A stretch of 64,000 nt of DNA from AAA164-E04 sp964342825 (GTDB taxonomy: Bacteria > Verrucomicrobiota > Verrucomicrobiia > Limisphaerales > AAA164-E04), in NCBI GenBank assembly GCA_964342825.1, contig CAYFHO010000002.1:161339-225338 (forward strand). The letters are read 5' to 3'. The stretch's first letter is position 1; the number at the start of each line of letters is the position of its first letter. The position numbers and the translations under genes were made by a program. A model generated the notes under the pieces. That model made no database searches and was not told the DNA's origin. It saw only the letters and a program-made list of their open reading frames with translations. Shown piece after piece: positions 8,560 through 17,465 of the stretch.

Positions 8560-10275
8560 GTGGAACTTGCACTGTCAGGATTAGCTTCAGGCTTCGATTG
8601 GATGTCCATGGTGGACCAATTGACAGATCTGGAACGCATTCCACAGCAAAGATTGCTGTTGGAACAATCCGATTTGTTCGACAAAAACAATACCTACGGA
8701 AGCCTACAGACCGAACTGACAGTCCTCGAAAGTCGAGTTAAGGATCTATCGGAAGGAGACCTGTTTGATACCAGAAAAGTCAATATAGGTGACGAAACTC
8801 TCATGAATGCCGAGGTGGAACCCGGCGCCTCACAAGGGAGTCACAAGATCACTGTTTCACAACTGGCTACGGCTTCCAACTTGACTGGAAATTCAAATAT
8901 TGGAAGTGGATTAAACACTACAGCGGATGTCTCTGGCCTGGTCTTATCAGACGCTCCATTTAGAAATGACATTACCGATGGAACCATCACGGTGAACGGT
9001 CAACGGATAGATGTTTCTTCCACACAAACTCTCCAGGAAGTATTTGATGAAATCAGTTCTGCCACCAGCGGTGCTGTTACCGGAAGTTACAACCCAACCA
9101 CAGATGCCATTGAGCTCTCAAGTGCAACTGAAATCGTTCTTGGAAGTGCGAATGATACCAGCAATTTTCTTCAGGAAGCACAGCTTTTTAACAACGGCAC
9201 CGGAAACGTATCGAGTGCCAATGCACTGGGTAAAATCCAAATTGATACGTCATTGGATTCAGCAAATTTCACTACGGCGATTTCTGATGGTGGTGCAGGC
9301 GCTGGTGAATTTAAAATCAATGGTGTGAGCATAGCATTTGATGCCACCAATGATAGTTTGGAAAACGTCATAGATCGCATCAACCAATCCAGCGCTGGTG
9401 TGATTGCCAGCTATGATGCCGCCAGTGACCGACTTTTGCTGACCAATGAATCCACTGGTGATTTGGGAGTTAGTATTGAAGATGTTACTGGAAACTTTTT
9501 GGAAGCAACCGGAGTCGACTCAGGAACTTTGAACCGAGGTAAAAATCTTCAATTCAGCATCAATGACGGAGGCACGTTGACCAGCTACTCCAATACAGCG
9601 GATGAAACTGTGACGGGTGTTAACGGTCTGACGATCACAGCCCTACAAGAAGGAAGCACTACAGTAAGTGTTGAATCAGACCGTGCGACCATTGAAAAAG
9701 GGATCAACGATTTTGTCTCTCAATTCAACAAGGTTCAGGCTTTTATCGACACACATACTTCCTCCTCAACAGATGCCTTTGGTGCAGTTTCAACTGGCAT
9801 CCTGTACGGTGAGAGTGAAGTTGAAAGTATTGCATCCCAATTACGCTCGATAGTCACCAGTGAAGTTTCGGGTCTCGAAGCTTCCATGAACCACTTGAGT
9901 GAAATAGGCATATCGGCGAGCGGATATGATAACAATATCAGTGTCACCGATTCGGAACTGTTGACGGAAACCCTGATCAACAACCTGGATCAGGTGAAGG
10001 CGTTATTCCAGACTGCGAGCAGTGGCATCGGAGCACAACTAACAACCTTTCTCGATCAACAAATAGGTGAGGACGGAGCACTTCCTGACAAGGTCACACG
10101 GTTGACTGAGCAGTCCACTGATATAGATGATCAATTGGAACGCATGGAGTCTTTTGTTGAATTGAGAAGGCAAAGACTGATTGACAGTTTTGTAGCCATG
10201 GAAGCAGCTCAGCAAAAAATCAACCAACAAATGAGCTTCTTGGCATCACGTATAGGAACACAAGCTCCATCATAG
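8560..10275 (+). CDS. fliD: Flagellar filament cap protein FliD
   Basis: 571 residues. The N-terminal 'LSGLASGFDWMSMVDQLTDLERIP' segment and the C-terminal coiled region ending 'MEAAQQKINQQMSFLASRIG' are typical of FliD (HAP2), which caps the growing filament and helps flagellin fold into place. The start must be the GTG at 8560, because the frame is closed by TGA at 8536-8538. Its Shine-Dalgarno is only AAAGG. A better-placed ATG with GGGGAG lies at 8535 in another frame. First gene of a filament-assembly operon with fliS and a FliT-like gene. Confidence 0.92.
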   Translation: MELALSGLASGFDWMSMVDQLTDLERIPQQRLLLEQSDLFDKNNTYGSLQTELTVLESRVKDLSEGDLFDTRKVNIGDETLMNAEVEPGASQGSHKITVSQLATASNLTGNSNIGSGLNTTADVSGLVLSDAPFRNDITDGTITVNGQRIDVSSTQTLQEVFDEISSATSGAVTGSYNPTTDAIELSSATEIVLGSANDTSNFLQEAQLFNNGTGNVSSANALGKIQIDTSLDSANFTTAISDGGAGAGEFKINGVSIAFDATNDSLENVIDRINQSSAGVIASYDAASDRLLLTNESTGDLGVSIEDVTGNFLEATGVDSGTLNRGKNLQFSINDGGTLTSYSNTADETVTGVNGLTITALQEGSTTVSVESDRATIEKGINDFVSQFNKVQAFIDTHTSSSTDAFGAVSTGILYGESEVESIASQLRSIVTSEVSGLEASMNHLSEIGISASGYDNNISVTDSELLTETLINNLDQVKALFQTASSGIGAQLTTFLDQQIGEDGALPDKVTRLTEQSTDIDDQLERMESFVELRRQRLIDSFVAMEAAQQKINQQMSFLASRIGTQAPS

Positions 10276-10288
10276 AATAAATTTTAAA

Positions 10289-10981
10289 ATGAATATCTTT
10301 ACAATCATATCCAGACCGAACGCTTTACTCATTGGAATGATGATTTCCTTCTTGCTGGTGACCACAGGTTGTCAAACTGTCTCCCTACCAGAACCCAGGC
10401 CTGAACCATTTAAACCCGGAAATTTTTCAGCAACCCGGACTCATCTTACCCATGAACTTGTGACGGTAGGAGTCATGCCACCCGAAGCATCGAATGAACT
10501 TGCGTCCGGCCATGAAGTTACTCTGAATTTACTGGAGCAGATCCATAAAACAGAAATGATGAAGTCACAATCATTCGCGGTTCGATTGATCAATCAGGAA
10601 ATGCTCAAGTCTTTGGTGGGTCGAAAAACCATTTCGGCAAACCAACCTTTTCCGGCGGAATTTTTCAAAGTTCTCCGGGAAGATCTGGACTGTCAAGCCG
10701 TGTTGATCAGTGAGCTAACGGCTTTAAAAACCATGGTCCCAATGAAAATGGGATGGCATATGAAACTCATTGACACGGAAACATTGGAAACCATTTGGGA
10801 AATCGATGAGTTCTTTGACGCTGGAAACATACACGTCGCGGCAGCCGCTGAGGAGTATTACGAAACTCAACTCAGTGCTGCATTTCGTAAACCGGATCCG
10901 GAACTGGTACTGGCATCTCCTCGACTATTCGGACAGTATACTCTGGATTCAGTATTCTCGACTTTACCGCCAAGGAAATGA
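10289..10981 (+). CDS. Putative lipoprotein in the fliD operon
   Basis: 230 residues. An N-terminal hydrophobic segment ends at Cys28 (VTTGC), a lipobox-like site though with Thr in place of the usual Leu, so a lipid anchor is likely but not certain. The rest looks like a mixed alpha/beta periplasmic domain; the general look recalls envelope lipoproteins of the GNA1162/CsgG type, which is only an impression. It lies 13 bases after fliD and before the FlgM-like gene and fliS. I do not recognise a named flagellar protein; a role at the outer membrane or basal body is inferred from position. Confidence 0.6.
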   Translation: MNIFTIISRPNALLIGMMISFLLVTTGCQTVSLPEPRPEPFKPGNFSATRTHLTHELVTVGVMPPEASNELASGHEVTLNLLEQIHKTEMMKSQSFAVRLINQEMLKSLVGRKTISANQPFPAEFFKVLREDLDCQAVLISELTALKTMVPMKMGWHMKLIDTETLETIWEIDEFFDAGNIHVAAAAEEYYETQLSAAFRKPDPELVLASPRLFGQYTLDSVFSTLPPRK

Positions 10982-11035
10982 TACGCTGAAGCTAACCTAT
11001 CATACGCAGAACAATCAAACCAAAGGCGAATCATT

Positions 11036-11302
11036 ATGCATATAGAACCCACACGCGATCCGTTGATGGCGGCTCTTAATCCATCAAAACCATCGGCAAA
11101 ACCACCAGAAATTCAGCAGCATGACGAATTTGTCAACTCAGTCGCCAAACTGGAGGATGAGTTGCTGAAAACCGAAGGTGAAATAAGACCGGAGGTGGTT
11201 CAACGAGGTAAGGAATTATTGAAATCCGAAACCTATCCTCCACTGGAAACAGTGGTTAAAATTGCGAACCTTTTAGGCAATCGCATCAATGCAGATGATT
11301 AA
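11036..11302 (+). CDS. Small FlgM-like protein (possible anti-sigma28)
   Basis: 88 residues: a flexible N-terminal half and a helical C-terminal half reading 'RPEVVQRGKELLKSETYPP' then 'IANLLGNRI'. FlgM proteins share this plan: unstructured start, then an R-x-E-x-V-x-x-x-K-x-x-[IL] helix and an IA-x-x-L helix that bind FliA. The position between fliD and fliS and the presence of fliA at 47138 fit an anti-sigma factor exported when the hook is complete. Similarity is at pattern level only. It could equally be another small flagellar helper. Confidence 0.45.
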   Translation: MHIEPTRDPLMAALNPSKPSAKPPEIQQHDEFVNSVAKLEDELLKTEGEIRPEVVQRGKELLKSETYPPLETVVKIANLLGNRINADD

Positions 11303-11318
11303 AAATTAATTCAAGTCA

Positions 11319-11714
11319 ATGATCACAAATCCGCTTCAATCCTATAAAACCATCTCACTCCAAACAGCGCCTCCTGGACGGCTTGTGTTGATGCTCTACG
11401 AAGGAGCCATCAAGTTTTTGGAAAAGGCAATTATGGGATTGGACATGGATGATCCTTTGGAAATGAACCAAACGGTACACAACAACATCACACGAGCCCA
11501 AGACATCATCAACGAATTGAACAACACGCTTGATATGGATCAGGGAGGTAAGCTCGCTGTTGTGTTGAGGGATCTGTATACTTATCTGGACAGTAAACTC
11601 TACCAAAGCAATATCCGAAAGGATCGCGAAGGAATCCAAGAGGTCATCGACCGGATTACGACCTTACAAGAAGGTTGGTCGGAAATGCTGGAACAGGAAA
11701 ATGCTGTTGCCTGA
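11319..11714 (+). CDS. fliS: Flagellin export chaperone FliS
   Basis: 131 residues, the usual FliS length. 'NPLQSYKTISLQTAPPGRLVLMLYEGAI' is the hallmark N-terminus, followed by a four-helix bundle. FliS binds the C-terminus of flagellin in the cytoplasm and prevents premature polymerisation. It lies 16 bases after the FlgM-like gene and overlaps the longest reading of the next gene, so these are one operon. FliS is also a partner in FliW/flagellin feedback in Bacillus. Confidence 0.95.
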   Translation: MITNPLQSYKTISLQTAPPGRLVLMLYEGAIKFLEKAIMGLDMDDPLEMNQTVHNNITRAQDIINELNNTLDMDQGGKLAVVLRDLYTYLDSKLYQSNIRKDREGIQEVIDRITTLQEGWSEMLEQENAVA

Positions 11715-11730
11715 TGGAGCCACCAAAACT

Positions 11731-12111
11731 ATGAAACCTGACTGGCTCCATTCGATAGAAGAGTTGTTATCAAACTGGGAGACTCACACCCAGGATGAGA
11801 GAACCGCCATTGAATCGCAAGACTGGACCGGTCTGGCAACAATCCAAAAATCCAAGGAACTCCTCATGCAATCCATCGATCAGATAGCTGAGAAAAACAA
11901 GCACAGCGAAGATGATCTGGGCCGATGGCTGTCACCTAAAATCAATGATTTGTTGGAAATGGAAAAAAGGAATGCCGAACTTCTTTCGAATAAACAAAAT
12001 CATGCTCGAAGTGAAATTGAAAAATCGAGGACTTCCGGTCGCCAACTAAATCAGATCAAATCTGCCTACACTGTGAGCAGAGAAAGTGTCATGATTAAGT
12101 CCTACTCCTGA
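11731..12111 (+). CDS. FliT-like flagellar chaperone
   Basis: About 126 residues from the ATG at 11731, preceded by GGAG at 11716-11719; an ATG at 11701 overlapping fliS would add ten residues. The protein is almost all helical and charged, with no signal peptide. Size, helical content and position straight after fliS match FliT, the FliD chaperone and flagellar regulator. FliT sequences are poorly conserved, so the call rests mostly on context. Confidence 0.6.
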   Translation: MKPDWLHSIEELLSNWETHTQDERTAIESQDWTGLATIQKSKELLMQSIDQIAEKNKHSEDDLGRWLSPKINDLLEMEKRNAELLSNKQNHARSEIEKSRTSGRQLNQIKSAYTVSRESVMIKSYS

Positions 12112-12331
12112 GGACCAAAGCTTTTGACAATAACCTGGGTCGTTATTGCCCATAAGAATCATTCCGGTATGGTAGGATTTTCTTCCCCCCATTCGAAAAG
12201 TCCATTCGGTACAGACCTATAAGCCTCGTTGATTTTTACAATCCTGCTCGTCCACTTCTACAAAAGTAGGCCGCGCTCAGGTTTTTTTGGAAGAATCAAA
12301 TAAATGGTGCAAGTATTGCTGTTGTTCTTGC
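12112..12331 (+). other. Spacer between the fliT-like and LRR genes
   Basis: No gene seen. A perfect inverted repeat CAATAAC-N7-GTTATTG (12128-12148) lies 16 bases after the fliT-like stop but lacks a T-run. A TTGACA at 12124-12129 has no matching -10. Confidence 0.35.
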
Positions 12332-15085
12332 ATGAAGGACATCAAGGAAACAGATTCTACGGCGGCATGTCCATTGAATCTAAATCCTAAACTCAATTTA
12401 TTGTTGTTTGCCCTGTGCCTTGCCTTTTCGGTAAATCCCTCCTTGCACTCTCAGGTAGTTAGTATTCCTGACATTGGGTTGGAAAAAACCATCCGTGTCG
12501 CTCTGGATAAGCCTACCGGGGATATAACCCGCCGAGAAATGGAAAGTTTGACCGAACTTGACGCAAGTTCAGCTACCAGGGGAGTATCTACTCCTTCCAT
12601 TCGAAATTTGAAAGGCCTCGAGACAGCCGTTAATTTAAAATCTCTGAACCTAAGTAACCCCATCCGCTTTTCGGTACAACCCAACATACAAATATCTGAC
12701 TGGAGTCCACTGTTGGATTTACTTGCTTTGGAGGTTCTGGATCTTTCGCACAACGAGCTAACAGAGTTTGTGTTGCCGGACGGACTTCATCATCTGAAAG
12801 AACTCAACCTTGGTAGTAATGCGTTAAAACAGTTTTCCCTTCCGCGAGGAATGCATGGATTAAGGAAACTGAATATGGCGGATAATCGCATGATCACTTT
12901 CTCATTTAGATCTGATCTGGGTCAATTGTCCGAACTCAACCTTTCTCACTGTCGATTGACGGATTTATCCACTCTTGCGCATTTGATTGGCTTGGAAAAA
13001 TTAACCCTTGCTGGCAATCGGTGCTCAGACTTGAGCTTTTTAAGGGGCATGAGAAAATTAACCGAGCTGAATCTTAACAATTGCGGACTAAAGCACTTCC
13101 AGTTTCCTGAAGGTTTGGTCAGTTTGAGAAAATTGAATCTCGCGGACAATCAATTATCAGACTTGGTATTGCCCTCAGACTTGAAAAATTTAACCGAACT
13201 CAATCTTGCTCAAAATATTTTTAACCAACTACTATTGCCTCAAGGTCTGGGCAATTTGAATGATTTGAACCTCTCACGCAATGGCTTAACATTCTTAACA
13301 CTCTCGGAGCCATTACCCAAGTTGATCAAACTGGATTTAGGATACAACCATTTGATCGATTTTTCGTTTCTGGGACGTACTCAAAATTTGATCACATTGA
13401 TCCTGGAGTCCAACGCACTGACCCAAGTTTATTTTCCGACAAATTTACCGCAATTGTCATCTTTGAATATGCGTCACAATCCATTCTTGAAACTTTCGTT
13501 TCTAGAACAGGTAACCAGTCTGAACGATTTAAAAATAAGCACTCTGCACCTGGATGAAGTCGCGTCTTTACAAAAAATAGCAAACCTGGTCTCGCTGGAA
13601 TTGAATGATCCACCCTCAGGAGAGCTGTCCTTTTTAAAGGATCTGCAGAAGTTGGAAAACCTTGCCCTTGGAAATGTCCCGGATGATATTCTTAATTTAC
13701 CAGAAGGATTGAACAGTCTGAAGACTCTTCATCTAAATGGAATCCAATCAACCGAGCTTTCAATATTAACAAAACAAAGCAATCTGTCGGAGTTGAACAT
13801 CTCATGGAGCGATTTGACCCACCTTACTTTATCGGAAGGCTTGAACAAATTATCAAAGTTGGATCTGTCCAGGAACCAGCTTTCACAGTTCGTAGTGCCC
13901 ATTGGATTAAATAATTTGACGGTCCTAAAACTGGATCACAATGAATTAGGTGAATTTATTTTGCCTCCTGATTTGATCCATTTGAAAGAATTGGACCTCT
14001 CGGCAAACCAACTAACTTCTCTTTCCATTCCTGCGACGCTAAGTCAACTGGAACAACTCCATTTGATTAGCAATCAACTGACAGAACTCAACTTACCTTC
14101 GGAAATGCCTAACCTGAAAGTTCTGAATCTTTGGATTAATGAACTCAAGGACCTTCGAATACCTGAAGGAATGAGGCAGTTAACTCGCTTGCATCTTGGT
14201 AACAATAAATTTGAAAACATTCATTTCCCAGAAGTCTTGCATGCATTGGAGGATCTTTCTATGGGCAACAATCGACTGGATCACTTGAGTTTGCCACAAG
14301 GTTTGACGAAATTAAATCGACTGGATCTTTGTAACAATCGTTTCAAGAATTTATCCTTACGACAAGATTTGAATCATCTGACCCTACTCAATCTTTCAGG
14401 AAACCAGTTGACCACCTTGTCGTTACCTGATGGCCTTGTCAGGCTCCAAACCTTATGGCTTCAAAATAACATGATGACCGACTTCTCCTTTCTGAAAGGT
14501 TTAAAAAATTTGAATGTTCTCCACCTTGGGCAAAATCAGCTGCAAAACTTAGATTTCCCAGAAACTCTTGCCAATATTCATTCGTTAAACCTGGAGGACA
14601 ATGAACTGAAGGATCTTTCATTTCTGGAAAAAGTCCCGAACCTGACTTGGCTACGACTGAGAAACAATCAAATGGAGACGCTGGATTTACCTCCTGCCTC
14701 CAACCAATTGCAGCTACTGGATATGCGTGACAACAGCCTTCGAACAGCACGTATCCCATATAGTATGCATGGAATCAAATCCCTAACCTTATCTGGCAAT
14801 CCTTTGGAATTTGTGGAAATACCTTTCGGCTTGGAAAGGGAAAACATAAATATTTCTGGTGTAACAGAAATTTCGTATTATTACCCTGATACATACCAGC
14901 CAATTTCCTCTGTTTACGAAAACGGGAATCTTCAACTCAGATGGCAACAGGGCATACTCCAAACATCGAATGGCTTTGACCAAAAATGGGCTCGCCTTCA
15001 CGATGCCACAAGCCCCTATACAGTTAATCCAACCCAACCAATTCAATTTTTCCGCGCCATACCTGACTACGAAACCGAGCCATGA
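12332..15085 (+). CDS. Large secreted leucine-rich-repeat protein
   Basis: About 917 residues from the ATG at 12332 (an upstream TTG at 12287 would add a Cys-rich stretch before the signal). After a hydrophobic export signal (LLLFALCLAFSV) comes a cap of the 'IPDIGLEKTIRVALDKP' type and then roughly thirty leucine-rich repeats of about 21-23 residues (LxxLxLxxNxLxxLxLP). A short C-terminal domain ends 'TVNPTQPIQFFRAIPD', a tail style seen in secreted proteins of Verrucomicrobia-like bacteria. LRR solenoids bind proteins or glycans; the ligand is unknown. Nothing ties it to the flagellum apart from location. Confidence 0.8.
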   Translation: MKDIKETDSTAACPLNLNPKLNLLLFALCLAFSVNPSLHSQVVSIPDIGLEKTIRVALDKPTGDITRREMESLTELDASSATRGVSTPSIRNLKGLETAVNLKSLNLSNPIRFSVQPNIQISDWSPLLDLLALEVLDLSHNELTEFVLPDGLHHLKELNLGSNALKQFSLPRGMHGLRKLNMADNRMITFSFRSDLGQLSELNLSHCRLTDLSTLAHLIGLEKLTLAGNRCSDLSFLRGMRKLTELNLNNCGLKHFQFPEGLVSLRKLNLADNQLSDLVLPSDLKNLTELNLAQNIFNQLLLPQGLGNLNDLNLSRNGLTFLTLSEPLPKLIKLDLGYNHLIDFSFLGRTQNLITLILESNALTQVYFPTNLPQLSSLNMRHNPFLKLSFLEQVTSLNDLKISTLHLDEVASLQKIANLVSLELNDPPSGELSFLKDLQKLENLALGNVPDDILNLPEGLNSLKTLHLNGIQSTELSILTKQSNLSELNISWSDLTHLTLSEGLNKLSKLDLSRNQLSQFVVPIGLNNLTVLKLDHNELGEFILPPDLIHLKELDLSANQLTSLSIPATLSQLEQLHLISNQLTELNLPSEMPNLKVLNLWINELKDLRIPEGMRQLTRLHLGNNKFENIHFPEVLHALEDLSMGNNRLDHLSLPQGLTKLNRLDLCNNRFKNLSLRQDLNHLTLLNLSGNQLTTLSLPDGLVRLQTLWLQNNMMTDFSFLKGLKNLNVLHLGQNQLQNLDFPETLANIHSLNLEDNELKDLSFLEKVPNLTWLRLRNNQMETLDLPPASNQLQLLDMRDNSLRTARIPYSMHGIKSLTLSGNPLEFVEIPFGLERENINISGVTEISYYYPDTYQPISSVYENGNLQLRWQQGILQTSNGFDQKWARLHDATSPYTVNPTQPIQFFRAIPDYETEP

Positions 15086-15129
15086 CCGCTTGGTGAATTA
15101 AAAGACCAAACCGTGCCAAAATCCAAGGC

Positions 15130-15315
15130 ATGTCCCAGTTTGAAAAAGCCTTTTTTGAAGTGATTGATATAAACGAGAATGGATTGTTGGCGAAAGAGAT
15201 TGAAAAATTCAATCCGCGGGTAGAGACTTTCACCGCTCCGAACACGTGTTTCTTTAATCAGAGTGAAGCTCCACAAAAAATACAACTGGGGCATTTGGTA
15301 AAATTTGAGGCATAG
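15130..15315 (+). CDS. Small hypothetical protein
   Basis: 61 residues, ATG to TAG, between the LRR and propeller genes. It looks mildly protein-like (a helical 'FEKAFFEVIDINENGLLAKEIEKF' segment broken up by a short beta-like tail) but has no recognisable domain and no good Shine-Dalgarno. It may be a chance frame or a remnant. The rest of 15086-15450 shows nothing I can name. Confidence 0.25.
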   Translation: MSQFEKAFFEVIDINENGLLAKEIEKFNPRVETFTAPNTCFFNQSEAPQKIQLGHLVKFEA

Positions 15316-15450
15316 CCCCAGAATGACGTACTACCTACCTTTATCTTTTCAACATCTGGGAAAACGGTAAAGCAAACAAAATCTTCACCTATCTCGTGCA
15401 ATAATAATAAAGGATGCAACATTTTGGCATTCGCATGGGTAAGCTCTCTC

Positions 15451-16419
15451 ATGATTTTATTCAAGATTACACTCTCCATTCGCAGGACTTTTCTGTTTTT
15501 AATCATTTCCACCATTCTTGCTTCACTTCCAGCTGTCCAAAGCCACCCTGGAGATGGCATCGACCAAGACTCAGAGGGAAATATCTATATTACGGATGTC
15601 TATCGTAAAGCTGTATGGAAAATAGATTCAAATCGACGTGTGACCAAATTATTGAGTGATCACTGGTCGCATGGATTATGTGTTGATACGTTGAATAGGA
15701 TTTGGGTGGAGGTCGAGGTGAATAACTCACACTATTCAATTGTTCGAATAGAAACAGACCAAAGCGTGACTCCGGTGGTCGGCCCCATCAGAAGGGGGCA
15801 AGATTTGTATGGGGTTACTATCTTGGCAGATGCACAAGATAATCTTTATTTTCCACATTCATACCCTGCAAATTTATTTGGAATAGGTATTCGCAAAAGA
15901 ACTTCAGAAGGAATTGTCTCCCTCATTGCCGGAGGAACTAAACGTGGTCATCGCAATGGTGTGGGACCTGATGCACTGTTTACAGGAGTCCAGTCCATGA
16001 GATTTGGCCCAGATAATTGGATTTATTTGGTAGATCAAAATACAATTAGAAAAGTTTCATTGGATGGGCAGGTAAAAACACTTTACCAAGGAATTACTGA
16101 TCCACATCCAAAAAATCAGCCATTTGATAATGGCAATCCAACGGTAAGCAACCGGATTTATGGATTAGACATTGAACCCGGTACAGAAAACGTTGTGGTT
16201 GCTTATCATGGTAACAGGTCCGTGTTGCGGTTCAGCGAGACAGGACGCCAAGTGATATATCAATCCAATAAGCCTTGGTCACCTGTGGGAGTACTCATTT
16301 CGGGAAATGGCATCTTGATTAAAGAAACGGGTCTTGAACCAGGCAGCAATCAGACGGGGCCCCGAGTCATTCGGCATTCATCAAATGGAGCCATCGAAAA
16401 GATTGTGACAATTGAGTAA
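15451..16419 (+). CDS. Secreted NHL/SMP-30-type beta-propeller protein
   Basis: About 322 residues from the ATG at 15451; a TTG at 15424 would extend it by nine. A hydrophobic signal ends near 'LPAVQSHP'. The body has NHL-like blades of the form 'GIDQDSEGNIYITDVYRKAVWKID' and 'MRFGPDNWIYLVDQNTIRKVSLDG', as in six-bladed propellers of the NHL or SMP-30 groups. 'GGTKRGHRNGVGPDALFTGVQ' is also typical of NHL-repeat proteins. Catalytic function cannot be inferred; many such exported propellers are binding modules. Confidence 0.65.
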   Translation: MILFKITLSIRRTFLFLIISTILASLPAVQSHPGDGIDQDSEGNIYITDVYRKAVWKIDSNRRVTKLLSDHWSHGLCVDTLNRIWVEVEVNNSHYSIVRIETDQSVTPVVGPIRRGQDLYGVTILADAQDNLYFPHSYPANLFGIGIRKRTSEGIVSLIAGGTKRGHRNGVGPDALFTGVQSMRFGPDNWIYLVDQNTIRKVSLDGQVKTLYQGITDPHPKNQPFDNGNPTVSNRIYGLDIEPGTENVVVAYHGNRSVLRFSETGRQVIYQSNKPWSPVGVLISGNGILIKETGLEPGSNQTGPRVIRHSSNGAIEKIVTIE

Positions 16420-16553
16420 CTACCCTACGTTGCGCAATCTTTGATATAACCTGAATCAAACAAACCGGTAGTTTGTATGGCGAAGGAGTTTGATCAATTC
16501 AATACACAGGCTTGAGGTTTACAAGTTGAACCCATGTGTGAATGCCAGACATT
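16420..16553. other. Spacer between convergent genes
   Basis: Contains an inverted repeat ACAAAC-CGGTA-GTTTGT (16460-16476). It could end transcription from either side, but no T-run follows on either strand. Confidence 0.3.
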
Positions 16554-17465
16554 TCAAGAGGACAGATCCAAGTCTTTCAGATTGTATGAAACTTGTTCCG
16601 AAAGTTGGCGATAAACAGATTCAGCAACGGCTTTTTCTGCAGGCGATAGGAGGGATTGAAGCCGTTGGTAGGGCATTTTCATATTTTCAGTGGAAGCCGA
16701 TTCTGCTGCCAGTTTGGCCCAGGCATAACCCATCGTTTTATCTATTCGTGGATTCCCCTTTATCCCCAATAAAAGTGCCAGCCGAGCTTGGGAAGCAACA
16801 TCTCCACGAACAGCGGCATCCTCATACCATCGCACGGCCTCATCAGCATCGGCAATAACTCCTTCAACGCCTTTCTCATAGATTAGCCCCAAAAGATATT
16901 GAGCATCCCGGTCACCGTATAAAAATTGTTCCTTTCGGTGAGAGAGAATATTCTTCTGGAAATGGGATTTTGAAGTTTCGCAGACTTTCCCATACGTCGC
17001 TGCACGTCGATACCAGTACAAAGCCTCGGTCATGTCCGGGTCGATCCCTTGGCCTTTCTCATACATAAAACCCACCCCAGTCTGAGCTTCTGGAAGACCT
17101 TGACGAGCCGCGCTGGACATCATTTGAAAGGCTTTCCCAAGATCTGGCTCAACCCATTGACCTGTTTGATGCATCAATGCCAAATTAAATTGAGCTTTTG
17201 GATTTCCCTGTTTTGCTGATTTATGTATCCACTCCACTCCCTTTTCCGGATCCTTGGAGACTCCGTGCCCATTGATGAGGTCAAAGCCCCATTGATTTTG
17301 AGCTGCAGGATCACCTGAATGAGCAAGTTCCTTTAGCGATTTAGCCAGGATTCTCTTAGAAGTCGTTTTGTCGCGACCACATCCACCCGCAAAACAAAAA
17401 ATCAAAAACAAACATAAAACCTTTGCTTTGAAGTGCTCAAAATTAAAATTCCACTTCATCTTCAT
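16554..17465 (-). CDS. Sel1-repeat lipoprotein
   Basis: About 303 residues. The start overlaps the stop of the glycosyltransferase gene by four bases (ATGA); a second in-frame ATG at 17459 is better spaced from AAGGA. The N-terminus has a hydrophobic segment ending in FAGGC, a good lipobox. It is followed by Sel1-like repeats of about 36 residues ('AAQNQWGFDLINGHGVSKDPEKGVEWIHKSA' style, written here in part). Sel1 repeats mediate protein-protein contacts. The overlap shows translation coupling to the giant glycosyltransferase. A periplasmic or outer-membrane scaffold role is inferred only. Confidence 0.75.
   Translation of the reverse strand: MKMKWNFNFEHFKAKVLCLFLIFCFAGGCGRDKTTSKRILAKSLKELAHSGDPAAQNQWGFDLINGHGVSKDPEKGVEWIHKSAKQGNPKAQFNLALMHQTGQWVEPDLGKAFQMMSSAARQGLPEAQTGVGFMYEKGQGIDPDMTEALYWYRRAATYGKVCETSKSHFQKNILSHRKEQFLYGDRDAQYLLGLIYEKGVEGVIADADEAVRWYEDAAVRGDVASQARLALLLGIKGNPRIDKTMGYAWAKLAAESASTENMKMPYQRLQSLLSPAEKAVAESVYRQLSEQVSYNLKDLDLSS

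Noticed and set aside
12128..12148. CAATAAC/GTTATTG stem as terminator of the fliD operon
   Set aside because: A/T-rich stem without a following T-run.
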